Source: Channa striata (taxonomy: Eukaryota > Chordata > Actinopteri > Anabantiformes > Channidae). Taken from it: 64,000 nucleotides of DNA. This document shows, one piece after another, positions 13,022 to 23,363 of the stretch. The DNA is taken from positions 22,051,023 to 22,115,022 of the forward strand of contig CM065180.1 of NCBI GenBank assembly GCA_033026295.1. Reading direction: 5' to 3'. The notes below the pieces were generated by a model, which was given only the letters and a program-made list of their open reading frames with translations, did no database searches and was not told the origin of the DNA. The position numbers were made by a program, and so were the translations under genes. The stretch's first letter is position 1. Each line of letters starts with the position of its first letter.

Positions 13022-14556
13022 TTTCTATCTCACTTCTTGATGACGTCCTCCAGATCGAGTTTTGCATTTTCCATCTCATTTAGATTCTCTATGGTCATCT
13101 TCAGATCTCCCTCTGCCTTCCTCCTGGCTTTCTCCACCTCTGCCCTGATCCTCTTCTCCTGCTCCCAGCTGTCCTCCAGCTACACACAGACACACACATC
13201 AAGGCTCTGAAGCTTTTCACGGACGAACAGGAACTGAGGTATTTCTGTGGAGGTGAGCAGTGCCGTACCTCGTTCACTTGGGTGTTGAGCTTGCTGTTGG
13301 TTTTGCTTAGATGGTTCACTTTGTCTTCTTCTGTTTGGAGATCCTCCAGAGTTTTCTGGGAAAAAACGGCATGCATTGCTCACTATTAAACACATGGACA
13401 TTATTTTTTTAAATGAATTTAATTAATTTAAAAGTTAATGTACTGTACATGCACGTTTTGCTCGGCGTGCGTGTACCTGTTGCAGCTCCTCCAGAGCTCT
13501 CTTTTCCTTCTGCAGTTTGCCAATATGGTCTTCTCGCTGGTTAAGATCCCCTGTCAGAGTCCGCACCCTAAAGTCCAGACCCTGTCCACAACATTAAACA
13601 GAACTCAGTGGGTGTTCAGTGGAAATAAGAATGCAGCCGTGTCACGGTCCTTTTCTCTACCTGTTTCTCCTTCTCAATCCTGGCCAGTGTGGACTCTAGA
13701 GACTCTAAGTCCTGCTTCAGCTCGTTCAGTTCCCCCTCCAGCTGCCTCCTCTGATTTTGGAGGGAGGCTGTGCTGCCTTCTTCCTCCTCCAGGCGTTCAC
13801 GCAGATCCTACATTATTTTAGACGGCACGGGACAGCTGTACTTATTGTTGTTGTGCAAAGTGATTTGAGCAGAAACTGATGGTTGACGTTACTTGAAGAT
13901 ACACTGGACAGGGGTTCACGCGTGAACATTCACCTGCACGGATTCCTCCAGCTGGACCTTCTGGTGCATCAGCTGTGTGCAGCGCTCCTCGGCATCCCCC
14001 AGCGTGTCCTGCTCCTGTCGGGAAACGAGAGGATAAAGTGTGTCTGTGTGAGAACATCATATGTTTTAGAATAAGTTTTGTGGTGAGTAGTAAATGTCAG
14101 AGTCAAGTCAATCACTGGCTCGAGCACGAGAAGAGTTTTTTTTTGCTATTTTTTACATTCATCTACTCACATGAAAAGTTAACTGTATTTAACGTATGTA
14201 AAGCCTTTTACTTTTGGCTCATGATACAGCAAAAATATGAGTCCCATCCAGGATTGCAACAATATTCGGGTAAATACTTGAACCAGATAAGTGTTTCTTA
14301 TCAGTGCTTGACATAGGCCAGGACCCAAGTGTATCTTTGGCCAGAAGCTCTCTCAGGAAACTGTGGGCAGATGTGAACGTACTGCAGCCAGCGCCAGGGC
14401 CAGGTCGTTCTTCTCCTGCGAGAGCGTGACCAGCTTCTCCTCCAGATCTTTGATCTTTCCCTCCAGCTCCTTGACCTTCTCTATCGCCTCCCTCAGCTCC
14501 TCCTCCTTTGCCTTGAAGATCTCCTCCTGACGGGCAACCATCAGCAGGGGCTTCAC
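7393..14556 (-). other. myh16: myh16 coiled-coil rod exons (residues 829-1943)
   Basis: Exons in transcript order: 14383-14556, 13934-14014, 13661-13807, 13477-13581, 13269-13355, 13034-13179, 12835-12925, 12410-12466, 12239-12325, 11910-12155, 11701-11818, 11498-11625, 11200-11396, 10964-11096, 10223-10439, 9935-10071, 9713-9816, 9262-9454, 8951-9154, 8700-8825, 8421-8591, 8101-8301, 7393-7590 (stop TAG 7395-7393). The rod starts at the conserved head-rod proline (residue about 831, in VKPLL). It is an unbroken heptad-repeat sequence rich in Glu, Lys and Leu. The last residues, including TSVEIVQV, form the usual nonhelical tailpiece. The intron after exon 9935-10071 has a weak donor (GTTAAA). 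Confidence 0.9.
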
Positions 14557-17500
14557 CTGCAGGAGCCAATGCAGGGATGAAGATGATGAAGGTCTTTTAT
14601 CATCTGACAATTTATCGTAACTAACGTAAACACATTACCTTGGTGTAGAGTTTCCACCAGCCCCAGAAGCGTAACTGAAGGAATTTCCTCACGTTTCGCT
14701 GAATGGCCATCAGTGCAATTCTGCATAACATACACACACGCAGAAACTGTATTTAGTTGGTGCTCACAAAAATGCACTGAAGAGTCACGTACCCACGATG
14801 GACAAATGTGCGTATGGTCACAGACACAGGCACACACTGACCGTCTGTCCACCATCTTCTTAAATTCAATCCTCATTAGAGCTCCTCGAAGTTGAGCCTG
14901 CAGCATGGTTATGATCTTTGCCAGCCGCTCGTCACGCATGTCCTCCAGCTTCGCCAGGACGCCAGCACGGAAGAACACCTGAGGACAAAGCGAACAGGGA
15001 AACACGCACGGTGCAAACAAAGGAGAGAAACCATGGAGCAAAAACATCAGCAAAACAGAGGTAAAAGCGGGATTTGTGTTATTTTTCAGCCGTGTAGTTT
15101 CACAATTCACTGCAACACAAGAGGCACTTCTGAGAATATCTGTTAAACACAGCAAATATTTTAAAGGTTTCATTGTTGAGACGACCACAGTAATTTTACT
15201 GTTCCTGTTTTATGATTCAGGTACATTTTTTCAAACAGAGTGGTTAGTGTCTTAAATGAACTGATGCGGACATAGTGACTACATGCTGATTAAGCTGCTT
15301 TTAATATATTGCACAAAATGTAAATTTGTGCCACGCATACACATCTTAAGACAGTACGTAGCCAACTAATTGTTATTATCACAAGATCCTATATTGAAAG
15401 AATGTTGAAAATTGTATGTGTGAAGTTAAGCCACAGTTTTAATTTGTCAACTGTAGGCATAAACACGTGTTCAATCATTTGACTGAGTTCCCCATAAGAA
15501 ATGCTTCAAAATGTTTCACAGTGACGTAAAACTGGTTCAGAAACATTAATAAAGTTCAGTATACGTAAAGTTTTCTATACTTTATAGAGACTACACAAAT
15601 ACTAGAAATGAAATATAGTTACAGCATCAAATGTAATGTCATTATGGCAAAATGGTTTCTGAACGCAGATGAATATTACTGGTCAAGGTGCAGCTCATTT
15701 CAGCTCTTTTAAATCCTGGTGGTCAAACTAGAGAGTCAGCACTAACGCACTGATTTGATTACAGGGCTGTACCTTGGTGTGGCCAATGCGGTATTCCATG
15801 TTATCTAGACCGACAGAGCTCAGGATGAGCTCAGAGGCTTTTTTGTTGTCAACAAATCCCTTAGGGATGACGTTGGGGTTGAGGATATAGTACCTGGAGC
15901 ACAGGAGGAGGAACAGAATGAGAAAAGATCGGGGAGTCAAATGGCCAGAAATTGTTTCAACTTGGAAAGTAAAGACAGAAAAAGTTACAGGTTTTAGGAA
16001 AAAACTAAAGCGATTAATTCGAAAATAGCTCATATAATCCCTCCCGTGTATGTGTTGAGGTTTTACCGGCACTGAAACATACTGCTGCTCCATCACGCTG
16101 AGAAATGAATAAATGTTTACTGGGCAGATTTAAAGAATGTGATTCTACAGGCCTTTAAGCCAAGTGCGGTTAAATAAAGATGGAAACTGACGCTCCGACC
16201 TTTGCTTGAACTCTGGGTACTGAAGTCGGTTTGGGAATCCTTTCCTGCAGATGCGGATGCCCTCCAGCACGCCATTACAGGCTAACTGGTGCAGGATCAG
16301 AAAGTTATCTGTCACACCTTTACAACATCGGAGAGAGAAAGGTGTTACTTTGCACAACGGGAACATTTTTATTCTTTGAATCATAACGGCTCCGTTATCA
16401 ATATGTGACCAATCACAGGCGTTTTGCCCCACTCGCCTGACTTTTTGAACTCGTTGGGCACAATGCAGCGGACAAAGTGGGGAGCAGTGCTCCGCAGGGT
16501 GCTCATCAGCTTATTCAGCTGTTCCTGTTATGCACAGAAAGTTAATAGACACCAATGAGCTTATGAGCATGTTGTGTTTCATGGATGTGTTGGTGTGTTT
16601 TTGTGCTTGTGCGTGAGCTTCCTCGTGCGTCTGGGTAAATTACCCGGTAGAAGTTGGAGACAGTTTGGAAGGAGGATCCTTTCTTCTGCTTCTTGGTTCC
16701 TGCAGCACCCTCCTCCTCTTTGAAGAGGAGAGCCAGCAGGGGCATGGAGGACTTCTGGAAGAGTCCCACCACCGTCTCATTCAGAGGGTCTTTGTTCTTC
16801 TCCAGCCAGCCAGCGATGTTGTAGCCCACCTGAGAGAGGGGATGTGGTTGGGTTGGAAGAACAGCAACACGTCAAACCAGAATTATTACGAGATGCGCGA
16901 TACTGTAGTAGAGACAAGAAAAGCAGATTTACAAATATCCATCTATGTGTCAAATAGTCCTACAACAGTCCAGAACTCACTGTGCCGGCATAGTGCACCA
17001 GTTCAAAGTGGACCTCTGGTCCTTTCCTCCCCCCTTTCGGCTTGAGGAAGTTGGAGGACTTGCCCAGATGGTTATCGTACAAAGCAGTTTTGAAGGTTGT
17101 GTCCGTCGCCTTTGGAAACACACACTGCTCCTCCAGGATGGAGAATATCCCCATAGGCTAAAGAAGACGCAGAGAGAGGGAGGTGGTAAGGGAAGGGATT
17201 GGATCACACACTAGAACACTAGTACTGTGTGGGCCCACGTTTCTGCACCAACTGTGCATTTGTGAGCGCGTTACCTTCTCCAGCAGGTCAATACAGGCCT
17301 GCAGGTCCAGGCCGAAGTCGATGAAGACCCAGTCGATTCCCTCCTTCTTGTACTCCTCCTGCTCCAGCACGAACATGTGGTGGTTGAAGAACTGCTGCAG
17401 CTTCTCATTGGTGAAGTTGATGCACAACTGCTCAAAGCTGTTGAACTGGAAATTCAAGAGTTGAGAGAACGAGCTGAAATAACCCGACGTTTATGCCACT

Positions 17501-20500
17501 TTCTTTCTTAAACCATCCAAATCTCACCTCAAAGATCTCGAACCCAGCGATATCCAACACTCCTATAAAGTACTGCCTCTGCATCTTGGTGTCCAGGGTC
17601 TTATTGATCCGGGTCACCATCCACTTGAACATTCGATCATAAATGGCTTTTGCCAGAGCGCCGATCGAGTACACGCACTGGTCCTGGTTCTGACCTAAGT
17701 TCAAATATTGCACGGTGGAAAAATGCAGTTTCTCCCGTTGTTACATTCTCTCACTTTCCAAGACATTTTTATCACCTAAATAATAGTTTTCAGTACCTTT
17801 GGTCACAAACTCGTTGCCAACCTTGACTCTGGGCCGGGTTATTCCCTTCTGCAGTTCACCGGAGTTGATGGCCATGAGGTGAGCGACTTTGTCAGCCACT
17901 TTAAAAACCAGAGAAGAAGGAAATTAGTTAAGAAACTTGTGTCTCGTGACAGTTGCAGACAAATTAGACCACACAAGACTGAGATCAACGGAAGGAGAAA
18001 AGGCTGGGGCACCAAAAGGAAAGTTCAAATGATGGAGATCTGGCCAGAAGGACGGAGGAAGCAGAATGATGAGAAGGCATGAAGACTTTTTACCCTCAGT
18101 GGAGTCCACGTCAGCTTGTTCCTCTCTGGCTTTCTGTTTGAACTTCATGTTTCCGAAGTGCATCACGCCTCCAGTCAGCTTGTACACGCTCATCTTCTCG
18201 TCAGGAGTGAAGCCCAGAACATCAAAGGCTTCCTGCGGTCACCCGAGCACAGAGAGATGGAGTCCAGAGATGTGGATGCACCGAACATGGTGTAAAAAGA
18301 GGCAACAGCACCATCAGCAGGCCAGACAATTCAAATAACCAGGAGGAAGAGTCAGAGCCCAGCATAAGAAGCGTGGACGTACGTCAGTGAGCAGCAGCTC
18401 CTCGCCGTCGTCCATGTTGTCCACCACGGTGACGCCCTGACACACCCACGCGTACTGTTTGGGGTCCGGGTTCAGCAGCAGAGCCTCTGGAAATATGAAA
18501 AGAAGGCCAGAAGCCAATAATCATGTGCAATCGATATTATTCATTTTTAAACAGACAGTCCTATTGGCTGTTTCCCCGGTCAAGTCGTTAATTAGGTGAG
18601 TTTGAAGAAATCTATTACTCTTAAAAGCTTAATTACGACACATTGTTCGTTACCAGCCATCTCAGTCATGAGGTACATTTTTTATATCTTTGGCTAAATA
18701 TCTCAACCAACCCATGCTAAAGGTTTTTTTTCCTCACCATAAAATCTATTAATTTACACATTAGCTGTTTCCACATTTATCAGCCACATTCGGATAATCA
18801 TTTCAACTCCAGTACTTTCAGCTTTTCCAATCATTTATTGGATTTATTGGATTTACCTTTTCCTGGGTCGGAATCATGGATCTACATAATGTTTTTCTGC
18901 AGGTTTTATGTTAATAAATCAGGTTACCTCAATGCTGTTTTAGTGTTTCTATTCAACATTTGAAAAAGCAGATTTCTCGGAACTGTTTAAAACATTTATT
19001 ATGAATTGTCCTACACAAGTTTTCCTCCTTTTCCACATGTGAATAAGTACATATGCGGCAAAATGTTGAGCAATGAAGATGAAACAATAAGGGTCACGCA
19101 GCCTGAAATTCCTGTTTATTTTCTGCTGAATTTGTCTTTAACCCGTGACTCACCCATGAGTTCAGGCTTCCTTCCAGACAGCAGCTGATAAAAGATGTGG
19201 TAGCCTCGCTCGGCGGCCTGCTGGGAAATCACTCGGGACTTCTCCAGCAGATCTGACGATGACGACGCAAAATAAGAAAGGCACAGGAAAAAGGAAAAAA
19301 CGTGAATGCTGGTGACGCCCGATCCACGTTAACTACAGAACCAATCCACCGAATCCACTCACAGGTCTCAATGTCGGCACCGGCCAGCTTGGCTGTGGGC
19401 CCGAAGTGGATGCGAATGAACTTTCCCTGAAACAAAAAACAGACTGAGGAAGCGATAAAAAATCATTTCCATCGAGTTTGTTTATATGTGGACGAGTATC
19501 GTGATTGTGATCACTTTTTGTGAGTGTTCCAAACATATGCTGTGTATGTAAATATCGTAATGTGGTTGTAGAAACCTGGATGTGGGTGGAATTACATGGA
19601 TTGCTTATTTTCATGTGTGTGAATGTTTGACTGGGTAATGTGAACTGCGGTCGCCTACGAAGCGTGAGGAGTTGTTGTTCCTGATGGTCTTGGCGTTGCC
19701 AAATGCCTCCAGCACTGGGTTGGCCTGAATAATCTGGTCCTCCAGAGAGCCCTGATCCAACAGATGAGAAGAAAAGGACAAACGTGCATAATGTGATGTC
19801 AGACGAGCAACGCGTGAGGCCACGTCTGCGCACACTCGCACACAAACACACTTGCCTTGGCGTCTGAGGCTTTGCTCCCAGAGGCCCCGACATTGGCAAA
19901 GTACTGGATGACCTTCTTGGTGTTCTCAGTCTTGCCCGCACCGGATTCTCCGCTGTAGCCAAGACACAGAAGAAGAAGGAGTTCATAGGGGAATACATCG
20001 TTTGTAGCGGGGTCTCAGACAGGTGAGAAAAGACGTGCTGTCCTTACGTGATCAGCATGGACTGGTTCTCATGCTCTGTGTTGTCCGGACGTAGAGAAAG
20101 CGGGAGGGGAGAGAAGCGGAGAGAGTGTGAGAGGGACGAGGTTAATTACTGCTGATTTCCCTCCGAGCCGATCAGAGGCCTGCTGACGTTCCCTGTCAGC
20201 CGTGTGAACGGCGCAGGCAGCTGTCGGCTCTCCCCTGATGCCACATAATGGCTTCAAAGTATTTCCCTGCTCCCTGAACAATTATCGCACACCACGGTGA
20301 TTACACACCTCTGGCAACTGTGTAATGACTTTCGAGCAGCTCATCTCGGGGGAGTTGTCCCAAATTACTACATACCACTTGCATTCTTACACCTCGTCTG
20401 CGCCAGCTTGTCCTCCCACCCCTCACCCATCAGTGACCCGTGTCTGAGAGCCTTCATTTGAGTTTTTCTCCCCGTTACTCCACACTCAGCCGGTTATTCT

Positions 20501-21776
20501 CGACCCCCGCTCACCCATCATCATGTCGTGGTAGGCATTGTCAGAGATGGAGAAGAGGTGCGGAGGAACCTCGTTGCGTTTCTTGCCCTTGTAAATCTGG
20601 GCCACTTTAGCGCCGTAGATGGGCAGCCACTTGTACGGGTTGATCGTCACGCAGAAGAGGCCCGAGTAGGTCTGGGAGTGGGAGAGAGCAAATGCAGAGG
20701 TTTGATGGAAGCAGTAGGAAAAGTATGAGAACCGATACGCTTCATAAACATTTGTGTTATTCCTTCAACGTCCCCCTTTCTATTCTATTTGTCACTGGAG
20801 AAGATAAATATTGTGTTACAAAAGTTGCTAATCACAGTTATATATTTGGCTCTAAATGTCCATGCGTATGCAAATCTGCTTCCGCTTGTTCTTCCTCTAC
20901 TAGATGACCTTTAAAGGGGATAATCCACAAATGTTTCGCTTTACTTTATTAGAGCTGCAGGACGTGGAAAATGGAAAATAAAAAAATGTCCAAAATTGAT
21001 GCTGCAGATACTGAGGCATTGTGCATAACTTCTAGTCTTTAGTATAAAGTCAAGCCCAGTGTGAAGAAAACAGATATGATTGTAAGCGCTGTGTTTATAA
21101 TTTGATTGATTAAATGATAAGTTGTCAGATTTGGAAGAAGATACAAACTATGACACCACTGTGAGCCAGTGTTTGAGAAGGTCGTCGTATGGGTGCGGGG
21201 AGAGACGTGTTTAACGGTGCTGAGACAAACAAAGGATTCTCCCATGGTCTCGTTCGGAAACTTTGAACTTTCCTTTTCATCCTACTCCAATTTGAATATT
21301 TTTTTGATCAGGTTTTTAGGGCCTTTTTTAGGATTGGTCATAACGGGCTCACATAGATCCTCATGCTGACGTAGCGGCTGCGCAGGTTTTCCAAGACGCT
21401 GGCCTCATTGAGGAAGGTGAGGTCGGCCATGTCGCTGGCTTGGTAGAACTTGGGAGGGTTCATCTGTTGAATGTCATCCTTCCTCACTGTCACCGTCTGA
21501 TCAGAAAGAACATTGTGAGATTATTGGAATTACTCTTGACGTACACTCGTTTTGCACTTGTCTTACAGTGTTCTTGGCGGTCTTGATGGTGACTTTGTCC
21601 CCATCTTCAGACTGAATCTCCCCAGCGATGAAGGCCTCCTTCTCATCTTTGATCCAGCAGGAGCGCTTGATGTCGTACGGTTTATTCTTGGCATCTAAGC
21701 GCTCCTTCTCCGAGGAAACGAGGAATGGCATGGGGTCCACATTATCCCCACATTCTCCTTTATAAACGCCCGGCAT
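7393..21776 (-). CDS. myh16: Striated-muscle myosin heavy chain, MYH16 (masticatory/superfast) type, complete
   Basis: Class II myosin heavy chain: an actin-activated ATPase head plus a coiled-coil rod that builds thick filaments in the sarcomere. Forty-three coding exons join in frame to 5832 nt (1943 residues and a stop), the normal length for a sarcomeric myosin. The start is at 21776-21774, chosen because MPGVYKGECGDNVDPMPFL resembles the distinctive MYH16 amino terminus rather than that of MYH1-8, MYH7B or MYH15. The rod also ends in the MYH16-like TSVEIVQV. The adjacent smurf1 gene supports this, because human MYH16 lies near SMURF1. I see no frameshift or stop in any exon, unlike the inactivated human gene. 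Separate entries give the exon lists for head and rod. The residual doubt is MYH16 versus a closely related fish paralogue. Confidence 0.9.
10670..10800. repeat. Diverged T-rich minisatellite-like tract
   Basis: Degenerate copies of a T/G-rich phrase resembling TTTTGCATCTCTxTGAGTC recur here inside a myh16 intron. A longer tract of similar character lies at 60830-61130. Copies are too diverged to delimit a unit by eye. Confidence 0.35.
14979..15772 (-). other. myh16: myh16 intron, 794 bp
   Basis: Ordinary AT-rich sequence. I see no exon, repeat or RNA in it. The similarly long introns at 18487-19153 and 20672-21352 are equally featureless. Confidence 0.6.
16318..16436 (-). other. myh16: GC-AG intron in myh16 (motor domain)
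   Basis: The minus strand reads TCAG|GCGAGT at the donor and TAAAG|GT at the acceptor. Only this junction keeps the frame and gives KKSGVTDNFL, matching the family. The nearby GT (GTCAGG, three bases earlier) would shift the frame. Confidence 0.8.
19752..19855 (-). other. myh16: GC-AG intron in myh16 (loop 1 region)
   Basis: The donor reads AAG|GCAAGT, a textbook GC donor. The acceptor is GATCAG|GGC. The join gives ASDAKGSLEDQII, as expected for the family, and no GT donor fits. Confidence 0.85.
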
Positions 21777-21957
21777 GGCTACTGCCACCAACACACGCCA
21801 ACCGAGTGACCGACCAGCTCAGAGAGAGGCTGAGAGTTTCAGAGACAGCAGAAATTAAGTTGTTCTGAGAGGGAAAAAAAAAAAGGATTCTGGACGTGGG
21901 TTCATTTTGCTGATACTCACCAATTCAGGAAGCCGGGTGAGGCACAGGATGACTGTG
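21777..21957 (-). other. myh16: myh16 5' UTR with probable noncoding first exon
   Basis: On the minus strand a good donor (GTGAGT, at 21920-21915) follows bases 21921 to about 21957. A good acceptor preceded by a long pyrimidine tract (ending at 21865) starts the exon that holds the ATG, which therefore covers 21567-21864. A short noncoding first exon is the usual layout in muscle myosin genes. The exact cap site is inferred from the TATA box. Confidence 0.6.
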
Positions 21958-21984
21958 GGTGTGTGTGTGTGGTGAGGCCATGCT

Positions 21985-21992
21985 CTTATATA
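21985..21992 (-). promoter_or_regulatory. myh16: TATA box of myh16
   Basis: The minus strand reads CTATATAAG here, a strong TATA box. It is placed about 30 bases before the inferred cap site and the noncoding first exon. An imperfect CArG element (CCATATCAGG, 22010-22019, one mismatch to CC(A/T)6GG) lies just upstream, as is common in muscle promoters. Function is inferred from position only. Confidence 0.6.
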
Positions 21993-22019
21993 GCAGGTCT
22001 TCTCCGTCCTGATATGGTC

Positions 22020-23321
22020 ACAAGTCTAAAACCAGCCATTACCCTGAGGTCTCATCCTTCCGATCTGTTTCAGGATCTGGGAATTCTTCAGTCTGTCCGT
22101 CCATTTAGGGTTTCCCTGGAAAGCAGTCACTCAGGCTGAAGCCGCCGCCTTTCCTCACCTCATCACTCGAGTATTCGTCTCTGTCCCTTTGCCGGTCCAC
22201 ACCTCAATTTTCACCCAACACTGCCTCTGCTCTCGAGCACGAACAACTCTCTCTCTCTGTGCGTCCTGTGGGATTTGGGATGAGTAAAGCATCTGAAATT
22301 AAAACCACAGACCCATGCAGTTGGCCAGCTTTCTCATAAATTTTATATACATTTATCTTCTATTGATGTATGTAAAAGTAGCAATACCACAGTATAGAAA
22401 TATTAAAAGGTCTGAATAATAATAATAATGTCACAATTAGAAGTGAAAAGGTGTCTGCAAGTATCATAAGTCAAAGTATGTTATGGAATTGCATTTGTAG
22501 GTTACTTGATGATGAAGCTGGTAAGAGCAGGGTTAATGTTTCTACTTCATATCCTGTGAGTGCTTTAAATTATTATTACAATTATAAAGAAGATAAAGAA
22601 TAGTAATCGTAATAGATACAACAATCACATAAATGTACTGTGATAAAAACTAATTTTTCCTCTGCAAGAATTGAAAAAGTAAAAGTATGAAGTGTAACAA
22701 AATGGAAATACTCAAGTGTTATGCATAACAATATATGAACCTATATACTCTATATTTTTTCATGTAACACTTGATCTGTAGCGAGTGAGAACTGTGTAAA
22801 TTTGGTTATTTCCATCTGAAATTTTGTGGAGTTGAATTTTTAAATTACTCAAAATTACAATGTTCATTTAAAATAAAAGTACATTTGCACCTTTATACAG
22901 TACTTTACTAAAAGTGCTTCTGCTTTTATAACTATTGACTTCATATTAGAGACGTAGATTCCTTAGAAGTGCCGCAGCTGTTGCTCCTGTTCCCCAAAGA
23001 GACTCTAATAGCTGCAGACTGACGCCCATCACAAACACACATAGAAGCTGCCTCAGGACGGACGGTGTGACAGTAAAAGCTGATAGTTTTCATCTTTACA
23101 TCTGATATGTTTCTCTTTGGACATTTCTACACAAAATTTAAGAGCAAATTGTTTAACCTTTTTAAAACAGAATGTCACTGCTGCTTTTTCCAGCAGAGGA
23201 TTTGAATACTTCTTCCAGCACTAAATCCGGTGATCATCCCACAAAAGTCATTGGGATCTTCTACTTTAAAAAAAAACTATTTTGTCTGATAAAAAAATCT
23301 GACCAAATAATTACTTCACAT

Positions 23322-23363
<42 letters not shown>

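Larger units (their letters stand above)
14639..21776 (-). other. myh16: myh16 motor head and neck exons (residues 1-828)
   Basis: Coding exons in transcript order: 21567-21776, 21353-21496, 20515-20671, 20048-20075 (28-bp microexon), 19856-19952, 19659-19751, 19363-19426, 19154-19252, 18383-18486, 18094-18232, 17797-17898, 17528-17694, 17275-17445, 16981-17157, 16644-16829, 16437-16524, 16200-16317, 15773-15893, 14842-14978, 14639-14720. Visible motifs are the P-loop GESGAGKT (residues 181-188), switch I NNNSSRFGKF, switch II DIAGFEIFEF, a lysine-rich loop 2 (GTKKQKKGSS), the reactive-thiol helix CNGVLEGIRICRKG and the light-chain-binding helix containing AIQRNVRKF and FWGWWKLY. All catalytic motifs look intact. 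The introns at 19752-19855 and 16318-16436 use GC donors. Confidence 0.9.

Noticed and set aside
14553..15188. 211-residue minus-strand ORF in the myh16 neck region
   Set aside because: It joins true exon 14842-14978 to intron sequence on both sides. The intron parts have no myosin similarity.
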